Assembly (NCBI GenBank): GCA_030549775.1
Contig: CM060173.1
Location: 4,996,501-5,060,500, forward strand
Reading direction: 5' to 3'
Origin: Tamarix chinensis
Lineage: Eukaryota; Streptophyta; Magnoliopsida; Caryophyllales; Tamaricaceae
DNA length: 64,000 nucleotides
Shown here: piece after piece, positions 9,001-21,000 of the stretch
Layout of the letters: every line of letters begins with the position of its first letter
Position numbering within the stretch: the stretch's first letter is position 1
Notes under the pieces: generated by a model
The model's input: only the letters and a program-made list of their open reading frames with translations
What the model was told of the DNA's origin: nothing
Databases searched by the model: none
Position numbers and translations under genes: made by a program

Positions 9001-11226
9001 ACTAAGAAGCCTTGTTGTCCAAGATTTGAGCTTTTGAGTTATATTATCAATAAGGGGCTGGAAGTGGGCAATTTTCAAGGATCTAGGATTTAGAGGAATG
9101 CCCAAGTATTTAACAGGGAAGGCTCCTTTAGCAAAAATTAAGACATGCTTTTCTCAGGGTTTGCCTGCAGTCCAGAGGTGAAGTAGAAGGTGTTTAAGGC
9201 TCCCTTGATGACATTTGCAGATTGAAGATGTCCTTTGCAGAAAATTAAAAGATCATCAGCAAAACAAAGGTTGGTAATTCTACTTAGCTTGTAGTCAGGA
9301 TGGCTCTTGAAAGTATTTCCAGCCCATATAGATTGAAGCAGTCGAGAGAGGTATTCCATGGTAAGCACGAAAAGGTAAGGAGACAGGGGGTCACCTTATC
9401 TTAGCCCCTACCACCCTTAAAAGGCTTACACAAGCTACCATTAAATACAATGGAGAATTATGTAGTAGTGACACACTGCATAATCAAATGAGCAAAGTGC
9501 CTGGGAAATCCCAAAGCAAGGAGAAGCTGCTACAGAAATTTCCATTCCATTGTATCAAAAGCCTTCTTTAGGTCCACCTTAAGCATCATCCTTGGGCTAA
9601 TATTTTTCCTGTTATATTTCTTGAGAAGCTCTTGAGCTAGAAGCACATTTTCTCCAATCCATCTACCCTCCACAAAAGCTATTTCAGACCCATGGATGAG
9701 AGAAGGAAGGATGCTCTATAATCTCTTTGTGAGCACATATACTACTTTGTTTTCTTTGATTTTTGTTTCAACTAAACCAACTAAAGAAAAATTATTACTC
9801 CTTATCCAATATGGAATGTCTTTTTGTTTTTGAGGGTCATTCATCCCCCTAACATTCCAACACCCTAATTGCATCAGAGATGAATGTCAAAGTCAGGAAT
9901 ATATTATTCCCCCATGACTTTCTTCCCTTGAACCACTATAAACCATAGATATTTTAGTTCTCCCTATAGGTTTTAATGTTGAGCCAAATCTATTGATCCA
10001 TTATGGTTAGGTGTTGTAGGATTGATTGTAGTGACATTAGTCACACTAGAAGATGTTTGCATTTGTTGAAGTAATGGTTGTGTTGGGATATCTTGAGTAT
10101 ACTTTTGTCTTGTTACTAGTTCTGAAACATGTTCCTATCTTCGATCATTCACCACCCTCTAAATTTTTTCTTGATTGACATTAGGAAGTTTATAATTGTT
10201 TTATTTGTAGACCAATGGGAAATGGGGTGCTAGATGACCAATTTGATGACAGGTTAGGCATAGAGTTGGTATCCATTCATACTCTATCTTCTAAGAAAAT
10301 ACTAAGCCATCTGATGTCTTAATTGAGATAAAATCTAGGAGAGATTTTTGAATGTCCACCTCTACCATCAATCAAGCATATGAAAATTTTTCCTTGTCTG
10401 CAATAACTCTATCAATTCCTAGCGATCTTCCCACACAGCTACATATTCTGCCTAAGGAATCAGATGACCAATAGCCTAAGAAAAGATTAGGGAGCTTGAT
10501 CCAAGTGTGTATGAACTGAAAGTATTCAGGTTGAAATCTAAAATTAGGATTCCAGATCTTCAATATCAAAGGTTTATTCGTATATTTCTACAAGGCATTG
10601 TCAAGTATAGTATTACAATTAGTCTTTGATTTGAATTAAAAAAAGGTAATAGCCTAATTCATGGAGTATAATTTGTGGTTTTTTAACATGATTCCAATGT
10701 GTTTGTATATAGTTGCACATTTGGGCGAAGGATGTTTTCATGCCATAAATGACTCCTATAATATAATTCTCCTAATAATTAGATTCTTTCACAACTTCCT
10801 CTAGTTGAATTTCAACCAACACCTCCCTTTGATGGATCGCAGGTGGGGTATAGGCTAAGGGGATCATTTGATTTTGTCTTCTATTGATAGAACCTTATCT
10901 GTCTAGGATTTTCTTTCCTCAATTGGGTTTTTTGTATCTTGAGGAAGAGTAGAATTTGACTGGGATATTTGTTCAATAGGATTGTTATGGTCATTCCTAG
11001 GGTTTTGAATTTCAATTTGCATAAGAGTTTGATCTTTTCTCATATTTGTCATACAATTGTCAATTGATGTATTAACTTACAAAAGAGATAATTCTTGAAT
11101 TTTTTAATCGTCAACCTTTTCCTTGGCTGGCGAGTTTTCTATGTCAACTAAAGTGATTGGATTGACTGAGGATGGCTCTGGTGGATCTCAACGAGTCACT
11201 GGTGAGATGGACTTCCGGCGAGCCAT
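6075..11226 (-). mobile_element. Decayed L1-type LINE (outer element of a nest)
   Basis: Read on the minus strand: an ORF1 start (ATG 11226-11224, MARRKSISPV...) with a DUF4283-like stretch around 10569-10372 (PNLFLGYWSSDSLGRICSCV) and a zinc-knuckle remnant near 10270. ORF2 begins at 9874 with the endonuclease start MQLGCWNVRGMNDPQKQK. After the inserted younger LINE, the endonuclease resumes (PWVVMGDFN at about 7690; ISDHASMVL at about 7400). Diverged reverse-transcriptase sequence runs on towards 6075. Stops and frameshifts are abundant. L1-type elements move by target-primed reverse transcription using ORF2. The 3' end (zinc-finger domain and tail) is missing: homology stops at the TTTCGGC arrays. 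Confidence 0.8.
7961..9733 (-). mobile_element. 5'-truncated LINE inserted into the endonuclease region of another LINE
   Basis: A 1,773-base insertion is flanked by a 15-bp target-site duplication, CACATATACTACTTT, at 7946-7960 and 9734-9748. On the minus strand it carries the C-terminal half of LINE ORF2. There are reverse-transcriptase pieces at 9368-9138 (contains LCFADDLLIFCKG) and 9105-8773 (PLNPRSLKIAHFQPL; FAGRMQLLKSV). The zf-RVT/C-terminal region at 8673-8047 has Cys/His spacing CEVCRNNEEDIDHLFLHC. A short T-run at 7961-7966 is the poly(A) tail seen from the plus strand. Just inside the tail is a 9-bp hairpin (7964-7972 with 7985-7993). It was dead on arrival because of 5' truncation, and later frameshifts followed. 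Confidence 0.9.
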
Positions 11227-11348
11227 GGCTACGTGAGATTTTACGCCTCTACACTGCTTTGGCATTAGGAGTGAAGGCCATTCAAGAGAGAGTTGATATG
11301 AAAACTTCCGTTATTATTGTTAATTCACAATAGTACATTTTGAATATT

Positions 11349-11777
11349 GATGAAGAACATGAAGAATATTCAACTCATTTTTATTAAATTTCTTCAAACT
11401 TTAATCAATTATACCTTGAGGTCTCTGCATAGAAAGGTTTTATTAACATCAAGTTGCTCTATCTCTAAATCTAGAATAGAATCTAGTAATAAATTCACAC
11501 AGATGGATGTCATTTTTGCCATTGGAGAGAAAATCTCATCATATAGAACCCCTTTTCTATAGCCAAATCTCTTGACCGCTAACCTTTCCATGTGACTAGT
11601 CTTAATTTTTCCCTCATTATGTTTAATCTTGAAAATCCACTTGTTCTTCAAGACCTTTCTCCCCCTCCACCTCTCCGCAAGTATTTTAGTGTTTTTATTG
11701 CGAAGGGATCTCAACCAAGAACTTTTTATTTTGGGAATTGGTGAGGGCTTCGTCATATAATAAATTCTCTCCACCAT
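11349..11777 (-). pseudogene. Copia reverse transcriptase fragment
   Basis: About 120 open residues match the start of the RVT_2 domain: KWIFKIKHNEGK, then RLAVKRFGYRKGVLYDEIFSP (with some changes from the usual family wording), and the segment ending LEIEQLDVNKTFL that holds the first catalytic Asp. The YxDD box would lie beyond the truncation point. It continues upstream into the integrase remains on the same strand. Confidence 0.8.
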
Positions 11778-13077
11778 CTAAGAGTAACATATAATCTGTT
11801 ATAGGGTACTTAATGGCCAATCTTGGTCTTCTTAAGGATCTTTGTACTTCCTGTGGAGCTTCAGGTGCATTAGTCTCTTGGGGTTGTATAGGCTCGAGCT
11901 CATGATCTTTAATCTACCTTTCCTTGACTTGGTGTCTCAATATCTCTTCTTCTGAGTCAAAGTGTGCCTCAACCACCCCTCTTGGATCAATATTTTTTTT
12001 TCAAGCCTTCTGCCTTAAAATCATTACTAGATTCCATAAAATCAATGATGTAGGCCTATAGCCTCCCATAGTTTATGAAGTCTTTAATTTTTTGGTCCTT
12101 AAAGATCACAACATCCCTACTTTGGATGACCTTATTAGATACTAGGTTGTATAGCTTGTAGCTAAACTTCTCTTCACCATATTCGATGAGCACTCACCGA
12201 CGAGCCTTCTCATCCAACTTTGTCCTCTCATCCCTCGGTATGTGGATAAACATTCAAAATCCAAAAACCCTTAAGTGGTCATAACTCATGTCCCTACCAA
12301 GCCACACTCCTTTGGCCACATTACTGTTGAGGGGAATTGATTGAAATAAGTTGATGAGGTGACATGTTATCTATGAAGTTTCTCCTTAGAATTATATTTG
12401 AAGTTTGGCATGTGAGAGTTGGCACCTTACCCTCTCTATCAACATGTTGTTTATCTGCTATTCCACCCCATTATGCCAAGGGTTTTAGGAATGATCTCCT
12501 TATGTCATATTCTATGATTCTTAAAATATTCATCAAATGGATTAAGTTATTAGCCTTCAATGTCAGTCCTAATACAATTCAACATCCTCCTAGTCTCATA
12601 CTCTATGTTAGAATGAAATACCTTGAAATTGATCAAAACTTGATCCTTAGTCTTTATAGGATATACCATATCTTCTTAGAGAATTCATCGATGTATGTCA
12701 TAAAGTATGACAATCCACCCAATGAATTCACCTTCATTGAACCACATACATCTGAGAAGACCCAATTAAGTTTTTTACTAACTATCTATCAATAGCTTTG
12801 ATAACATGGGCTCAATTTTTCTTGCTCATCAAATAGTGAGTGCATCAATCAACCTTACCCTTCAAACCTCTAATAAAGCACCTCATTTTTTGGGAAGATT
12901 TACCCCCTTCTCACTCATATCGCTAAGTCTATGATGTCTTCCATCATAGAAGTCTTCTAAGGAGTTCACCTTAGCCATCAAATATAACTTTTCTTGAATC
13001 CAATATAGTAAAAAATATTTTCTCCCCCTATCCACTACCATGGACCCCTTTTCTAAATTCCAAATGCCTCTTCCAAA

Positions 13078-13413
13078 CTAACTTATATAGTTATCATCAT
13101 CAAGCTTTCTAGTTGATATGAGGCTCATCCTCAAGTATAGAACATGTCTTACTTCCTTGAGTTGTAAAGTGTAACCCAAGCCTATCTTTGGTTGTATACT
13201 ACTTGTATAGACAATCTTTGAGACACCATCATTACCCATCCACACCTTATAAAAAATTTCGGATGTGTAAGAGTACAAGAACTTATTGTGCAGGATGATG
13301 TGGTAGGACACACCAGTGTCCACTACCCAATTGATGTCAACACATAAAGTGTTTGTGAAAGTATTTAGATGATCTGAGACAACTAATAGTTCATCATTGG
13401 TGATGAATTTCAT
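13078..13413 (-). pseudogene. Copia aspartic protease region
   Basis: The 111-residue frame has the copia protease signature INWVVDTGVSYHI (D-T-G catalytic triad intact, residues about 28-40). It is followed by the usual LKEVRHVLYLRMSLISTRKL segment linking protease to the integrase zinc-binding part. It is preceded on the same strand by the gag knuckle. Confidence 0.8.
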
Positions 13414-14145
13414 CTCCTCATCATCTTACCTTTCCCATTCACACCTTTCTTCAACTCCCAACAATGCTTCTTCCAATGGTCGAGCTTCCCACAATGGATG
13501 CAAGTCTTATCCTTCTTTGAGTTCTTAAGTCCACCCTTATAACTCCCTCTCTACTTCTTGTCTGTGGATATTTTGGCCAACTACAAGTGCCTTGGACCTT
13601 GATGTTGAGGATACATTTTCTCTTTTTCTCTTCTCCTCTCTAAGAAATGATGATGTCATCTATTCCATTGTGATCTTTCCACCTATGGTAGAACTGTTGA
13701 GAGATAGAAAAGCTTTAACTTCATCTCTAGACACTATATCCATGTCCTATAAGTGGATGAATGTGTTTTAGAACTCATTAAAGTGTGATGCGATTGGTTT
13801 TCCATCTTCATACCTCATTTCATATAATTTCATCATGAATTTCACCTTGTCTCTAGTTGTTTTGTTCATATTAAGTAAATTTGTCTTGAACAAAAGGTTT
13901 TGGTTTCTTCCTCAACATGACTGATGATGGCATCCACTCATTGACAGATATAACCATAATTTATTCTATTGATCTTCTTCTATTCCTATTTTTTTCATGC
14001 TCTCAGGCATGATTCCTTTATTCTCAATTGGATTTACTAACTCCTTTACATTGAGTAGGTATTCCATCTTATTCTTCAATATCATATAATTCATGTCATT
14101 CTACATCAGCATGGCTGGTTTACCAACTATCATGATTACAAATCC

Positions 14146-14158
14146 GACTCTATTACCA
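14146..14158 (-). other. Diverged copia primer-binding site
   Basis: The minus strand reads TGGTAATAGAGTC two bases after the LTR end. This is a diverged form of the initiator-Met-tRNA complement TGGTATCAGAGC. Confidence 0.55.
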
Positions 14159-14160
14159 TT

Positions 14161-14451
14161 TGTTAGGAAAATTCCCCTCAAATAGATGGAAACTAACCCT
14201 TTTCATCAACTGAATAATTATGAATAAATATAAGAGTAAATTATATGTACAAGGAATGAATATTTGTGGGAGGAAGAATATGAGACTTTTATTAAGTATG
14301 GATAATAGGAAAAAAATTAGGAGCTTGTGCTTCACAACAATTAATCTCTTTACAAGTGGCTATTATAGGGTCTTTTACACCCTCTATCATCCTTGGTCAA
14401 ACACTCAACCATCATTTGGGTGGCATACTCTATACAACCATCTACCTAACA
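14161..14451 (-). repeat. Copia 5' LTR
   Basis: The 291-bp segment is bounded by TGTTAGG (14161-14167) and CCTAACA (14445-14451), a 7-bp inverted end pair. It directly abuts the primer-binding site. No second copy is in the window. Confidence 0.65.
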
Positions 14452-15395
14452 CTAAATAGAATAAGAGGAAGTGTAAAAGTTACCATCTAATGATCGACTA
14501 TATCAGTTGACCCCTATCAACTTATAGGTTTCCATATTGATGAGTACCAAACCCAGCTATCCCATCTTCATTTACGTTCTCTCCTTCAATCTCGGCCACA
14601 AGACCTTTTCAACCCACCAATCCCATCAACTATTATTCAACCAACAACCTCTAGTTGTTTCCCTTATAAGAAACCATTTGGCTTTTGCCCTTAGTTATCG
14701 CCCTAGATGACATCACTTATCCAATGACCTTGGTTGTCAGCACATAGATGATGCTCCTATTTTTTACCCCTTGACCGATGGCATTAGCCTTCCTATCGAT
14801 GAACCCCGGCACGCTCCTCTTTTGAACCCATGTACCTTCACAACATCACCCTATGAGTAGGTACTTAGCCCAAACCACGACTATAATTCAGATGTAAGTC
14901 ATTGGATATTGGCTCTCACTTTTATATGATCCAATATTGTATATTTCAGGGGAATTGAAGAAATCTAACTAACATCAAATAGGTTCTTTGAAGTCTCAGT
15001 ATCATCCAGCCCAATCTCAACTAATAGAAGCAATACTTACTTTTACTTTATCAGAGTCGAAGATATCAAAGCTCGGATGCCTTTCCTAGGTCATCCAAAG
15101 GGAATTTTTTGGTGAACTACATAGAATCTGCCAATAGAGAATAGTTTAGCTTAGCTCAAGGTTAAGGGAATAGATTTGCAAAGAATTTACTATACAAGGT
15201 GCCCACGGTATCAAACTAAAAAACTTGTTCCACTTACCAAGGTTTTCAGAAGATTCATGCCATTATATTCTCATGAAAATAAAGGCTATAAGTTATTACA
15301 AGGGCTCTAGGGCAAAGTACGTATATGCCACACTAAAATGATTATAAGGATATCGAAAAATGTAGATTGTTATGGTAAAACAATTGTTGGAAGCA
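14452..15395. other. Unassigned intergenic sequence
   Basis: About 0.9 kb of mixed composition. No open frame, RNA gene or element end was recognised. Confidence 0.4.
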
Positions 15396-15400
15396 ATAGA

Positions 15401-18400
15401 TGTAATACCCCAAAATTTTTAAATATTAATTTTGATGTATCAAAATTTTATTTTAACCTAATTTCTAATTATGTTTTTATTTAATTATATTAAATTAATT
15501 ATAAGCAAAAAATTACTATTACCAATAAAAAAATTAACTCTAAAAATCTAACCTAAATTCCACACCTAAATTTTTTTTCTTTTCTTTCTTTTTTTTCTTC
15601 CTTATTCTACTTCTCTTTTCTTCTCAAGCTGCATCACCCTAGCCCAATTCTCTCCTCTCTTTTTTTTCTTTCTTCCTCTTCCCCTGGGTGAGCCTAGACC
15701 TGTCTCTCTCCTTCTCTCTCTTTTTCTTGCTCCTTTTCTTTTTTCTTTTCTTTCTTTTTCCTTATTTTCCTTTTTTCTTCCTTCCCTACCCATATTATTC
15801 CTCGTGTCACCCTCCCTTTCCATTTCTCCACCAAACCATCCCTCCCATGCACACCACTTGTATCCCTCTCATTTCCTCTCTCAAACATGCAATGCCATTC
15901 ATGCTTATTGTACCCCTTCCCTTGTACCTACACCTTGTCCCCTATCCTTACACCCTACCCTATACCCTTTACCATCCTGTAATCATCCTCCCCCTACAAC
16001 CATACATGTCAAGCTACTTGCCCCTACCCTTGTTGTCTTCTCCTATTCCTCAACCTCTCTTACTTATATATACCCCCAAAACCTCTCCTTTTTCTTCTCT
16101 TCCACCATAAGCCTGCGTGTCGAGCCCCCTACTTTCCTCCCTCCTTAGTCCCTGCCAACTCTCCAACGTCGTCGCCACCCATCGTTGCCCGACCAATCAT
16201 CCTACCACCTCCCCTCTCTACCTATACCATGTCCATGCCTATCGTGCCACCCTTTTTCCCCTTCCCATCTCTTGGACTTGTAGCCATAGCTACCACCTCC
16301 ACCACTACCAGCCCTCTCCTCTCCCTCCTTGCCACCACCACACTAGAGTCACCCTACGTAGGTACCCTAACTAGCATAACCATCACAATAAGGCTCTCTT
16401 AATCCCCCCCTTTTCTTTCTCCCTCTCAATTGATCCTCTCCCTACACCATCGCCGGTTGCCAGCTCTACCTCCACTAACCACCACCAACTCAAGTTAGCC
16501 CTAGTTCCACCACCACCACCTAGACCCTAAATTTTCAACCCTCAACCACTTCTCCAAAAATACCATCACTTTATCGTCACCACTATCACCACTGCCATGC
16601 ACCACCCTACGAAAAATTTTCCCACTTTGGTTACCTCCATTTCCTTTCTCCTCTTTTAGCTTTCTTTTTGGTTAAAGTCTTTCTTTTTTTAAAAACGAAG
16701 GAGAGAAAGAAAGTCTAAGCTATGTGTATCCCTATTTCTAGGTAATATTCCGATGATAGCAGAAAAGGAAGCATAGGTCATGCATACTTAGAGACTGGAG
16801 CCACTTTAATAAGGATACAATTATATATAGGGTTTTGATGTATTATAATATATTTTTTTGATGTGTTAATGTGTGATGGCATGCATGAAACATTAAATGA
16901 CTATGGTATTGTATATGCAATTTTGGCTTGATGATAGAAGAAGGTAAGAAAGTTGTGTAGTCATAACTGTGTGTATTTCAAGTATTTATGTATAATCATA
17001 TCCATGCCTTTTATGATATGGCATGTATAGAAAGTTGAAAATTCTTTTATGTTAGGTTTCATGTGACTTGGGTATGGTAGAAATAGAGTTTCTAATTATC
17101 TATGGGTATTTTGGTCCATACTATTAATAAGTGGCATGTTTGGTACTTTAGGGTGTTAAATGAGGTAATTGGGGGGAAATAAAGGGTTTATGGTAAATAT
17201 AGGAAGAGGGAGAAAGATTATAGATGTGATTAGTAAAACCTAGGGGGAATTTATGGTCATATGTGAGTAAAGTAGGAGATTTATACTAGGGAGTTTATAC
17301 AAGGTTAATGATGGCAACTTAGGCAGTCATGAGAATTTAGGAAGTCATTTGAGCATTAGGGAAGGAGTTATGACCAAAAGGTGAAGTTAGGGTTTTCGGA
17401 GGCCAAGGAGTAACCCTAGGGTAGGCTATTATCACATGTACAAGATGGGGGAGTTAGACTACAACCTTGGAACATGATGTTAACCATAAAATTTTGAGCA
17501 TACTAAATTTGGTAGTCGTGTGGGGTCAAAGAAAGTAGTTATGGCCAAAATGAGAAATTAGGCTTTTAAGGGTGTCCGAATAGGTAGGTTATTACCGCAT
17601 GTGTAAAATGTGGGAGTTAAGCCATAGTGTTTGAGTTAAATTTTAACAATAGCATTCTATATATGGGTATGTACTTTGAGGACTATACAAGCACAAGAGA
17701 AGGGACTATGTTAAGCAAGAGAAATTAGGGTTTTGGAGGAGGCTCGTATAGGTAGGTTATTATTACATGTATAAAATGTGGGTAATAAGCCATGGATTTT
17801 GAAAATATGGTTCCTAATAAAAAATTTCCCAAATACAAGAGAGGATATGATAGGATTGTGAGATTAGGGTTTCTAAGAAAAAATAGTGTTGTTTTGGGGT
17901 ATGAGTTGGGATAGTGCCTTGCATGAATAGGTGTACATGACTATGTGATGACCTTGAAATAAATAAAGCTTGAACAACACACTAATCACTTAAAGTAGAA
18001 TATCACTTGAGTTGGGACTAGTTGTACCTTTCGATCCACAAATGAGAATAGTGGCCAGGAGCACCTTACCTTGGAGTAGTACCCTATTATCATTCCATTG
18101 ATGAAAATAGTAGGGCCCTAAATTCAAATAAATTAAACCATTTGATGGTAATAACTTTTGGTGAGAAAATAATTATTTACAGTGGAACACCATGTTGCTC
18201 AAGATCAATTATACCTTGATTACCACTCCACAGGTGAGAATAGTGGCCAAAAGCATTCTACCCTAGGGTTGTACTCTAATTACCGATCTACCGGTGATAA
18301 TAGTGGCCAAAAGCATCATTCCCTGAAAGTTGTACTCAATTGTTTTTCCACCAGTTAAGAATAATGGAGTCCCTGAACCCAGTGTGAATAAAGTCATAAA

Positions 18401-19004
18401 ATGGTCATCATTGCATTATTACTATATGTTTGGTGAATATTAAATAAGTTGGTAAGATTAACTTATGTGCATGTCATCTCTTATTGTGTTGTTATGAATT
18501 TACATGACCTTCTTATCTGTATTATTACCTTATCTGGCACGTAACGTACTAATCATCTTTATTATGGGTGTTGCTCATTCCAACGAGTAGAAACCCCTTA
18601 TGAGTCTGTGCAGGTAAATGAGGACTTACTAGATGAATTCGATGCTTACGATGATCTAACCAAGGCGGAGTAATATCATTCCATGATCGGGGTTGGGGAC
18701 CGGAGAGTTGTGGTATTCGCTTATTGTTTTAAACTAATTTTCTTCTTTTGTTATTTCCATCTGAATGCTTATTTATATATATCAATTCTACTTTCGAAAT
18801 GAACATCTAAACTATTATTTGGTTATGGCATATCCTCGTTCTATATTTATCATGGCTTGTATTTTGTTTACTTTTACGTTGTAATTGGTATGAGGATGGT
18901 TCATGGCCAAATTTATATCAATTATAGTAGTAACACCCTCTTATGTTTAAATAGTTTTTCCACTTAAACAAAAAAATTTAGTAGTAAATTTTTTGGGTGT
19001 TACA
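15401..19004 (+). mobile_element. Solo LTR A, 3.6 kb, long-LTR family
   Basis: It starts TGTAATACCCCAAAATTT, ends TTTGGGTGTTACA, and is flanked by the 5-bp duplication ATAGA (15396-15400 and 19005-19009). TG...CA ends and a 5-bp duplication indicate an LTR retroelement. No coding domain lies between, so it is a solo LTR left by LTR-LTR recombination (inference). Internally, in order: an AT-rich lead, a pyrimidine-rich tract and GC-richer zone (about 15580-16660), a roughly 170-bp tandem unit repeated three to four times at about 17380-17880, each with a TTAGGGTTT-type telobox, and two blocks containing GAGAATAGTGGCCA-type repeats (about 17990-18370). Pyrimidine-zone ORFs are compositional. 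Confidence 0.85.
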
Positions 19005-19009
19005 ATAGA

Positions 19010-21000
19010 TGAGGAGATATATAATATATTAAATGCAATTTGGAATTCTAAATATATTTGTAGGTATACTGGGGCTATATATGAAGAATAATTGGATGTG
19101 AGACCGCAACCTTTTAGAGAAGGAAATAATTACTGAGTAAAAAGGTAAAAACATAGGGCAACCTGCCCACTAACTCTTAGCTAGTTACCCTAAGAGTTGA
19201 GAGAAAAATTCTCAAATGAAATATTAATCCATTATTATTAATTACCAAGTGATATCACAAATCACAATTCAATTCCATTAATAACCAATTAGGTGTTTCC
19301 AAATGATAACACAAAACACATTACAAGGCATATAAGCTACCAACTGGGTGTTTAGAATGATACCAAACTTAACCACTCAAGGTTCATAATATCATCATTT
19401 TGATCCATATTAAATTTAGGTTAAGAATGGTTTAACTTATGATTAAAATGTCATAATTAGATATAAAAATTAATATATAAGGCCCAAAGGAAGAACATTA
19501 AATATCAAAAAAATAATGGAAAAATACAGGTGGACTATTCGATCAATATCTAGGACTAGTCGACCGGTCTAGTTGTACCAAACCTGAGAAGAAAGTAAAA
19601 CTAGCAAACTGGTTGACTGATGGATCACACCAATTGACTATTCATAGAAAATAAATTAATGATTTTGACCAAATCGGTCGATGGATTTAAGTAGACACCA
19701 AAACACACTGGTCACAAGGCCACTAATCAATGGGTTTGGCAAATCTATCAACTGAACATAGAAACCAGTTGATTGGTTCATCAACCAATCAACTACTCTT
19801 GCAACCACTCAATCAAAATTTCCAAACCAAGCTACTATTCACACAACTAATTGATTGATCTAACAAATCGATCAACTGGTATGGGTGAAACAACACCTAT
19901 ATATGCAATCCACATAACAAAATTTTATTCCACTTTACCATATTAGTCATAGCATGATTGTATGTTATAAAACACATAAAAAGATACACTACACACATAG
20001 AATCACATAAACACATCTATAATCACCAAAATAATGCTCAGAACTACCACAATCATGCATAATAGTAAATAACTTAAAGCATGCTTAAACATAAAATATG
20101 GAAACTCTACCACATGCTCGAATCCAATAACTAAATTAACTCATACACAACACAAAAAATACACCAAGAAAATGAAACTACAACATACAAAAAAAATACC
20201 TTATTCATATTAGAGATAAGATTATCTTACCTTAAGCAAATCTTCTAGCACAAAATACTCCTAACTTGGCATTTTTCTACCAAGACCTAGGAGAATCAAT
20301 AATCAAAATAATTAAAACTATTTTCCCAAAATTTAATAAAATGAAATCAGAAGAAGAAGAAGAGAAATTCCATAACTTAACATTTTCTCAAAACATAATT
20401 TCAAGAAGAAAGTTAAGATCTTCAACCTTTCTCAAAACCTTAATTATTCTTTACCTAAGAGAAAAAAGGGAGAGTTAAAGATAATATTAGAAGGAGAAAG
20501 AAGATATAATTATTCAACCAAAGGATGAGGAAACAAGAGGCAAGCCCCTATTTTTCTCAATACAGAATAAAATGAAAGAAAATAAAGAATGCCCAACACT
20601 TAAGATTTTTCAGAAGGGAAAAGGGAGAGAATGAGCAAGTGCAGATGATAAGGAGTGAATTAAATCAAGAGGATTATATAGGGGAAAGTGTTGATCAACA
20701 CCCACAAGTGGGATAGAGAGAAGTCTAACTTGAATTAAGTGTGGGCAACCAAGGCGTCAGGGAAAACACATGATGAGGTAAGGGAGATGAAGTGTGGCTA
20801 GGGAGAGGCATGGTAGAGGGTTGGTAGGTAAGTGAGGAGAAATAGAAATTCAAACACATAGCCATTACTTTCAAAAGAGAAAGAAAAATAAAGGAGATGA
20901 GAGAGAAGATGAACAATGCCTCAAAAGTATTTTTGAGAAATTTTAGCTAAATAAAATCGTAAAATGATCTAAATAATGTAAAAATAATTCCAAAGTACCA
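19010..21000. other. Unassigned repeat-like sequence
   Basis: AT-rich DNA with a 9-bp inverted repeat, AACTCTTAG/CTAAGAGTT, near 19168-19196. A zone near 19500-19880 has many diverged copies of GGTTGATTGG/TCGACCGGT-like motifs in both orientations. It resembles decayed LTR sequence but no boundary or domain could be fixed. An open frame at 20266-20478 has no recognisable content. Confidence 0.35.

Larger units (their letters stand above)
11300..14451 (-). mobile_element. Truncated Ty1/copia retrotransposon with a single LTR
   Basis: The order on the minus strand is LTR, primer-binding site, gag, protease, integrase, reverse transcriptase, which is the copia order (integrase before RT). The gag region (about 14133-13430) includes a CCHC knuckle read as CIHCGKLDHWKKHC near 13490. 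Protease is at 13413-13078 (WVVDTGVSYHI). Integrase-like sequence, badly decayed, spans about 13070-12200. Reverse transcriptase is at 11777-11349. Homology ends near 11300, next to the LINE 5' end, so RNase H and the second LTR are lost. Many stops show it is old and inactive. Confidence 0.8.

Noticed and set aside
12364..12795. A 143-codon plus-strand ORF
   Set aside because: It is antisense to the decayed copia integrase region and has no recognisable motif.
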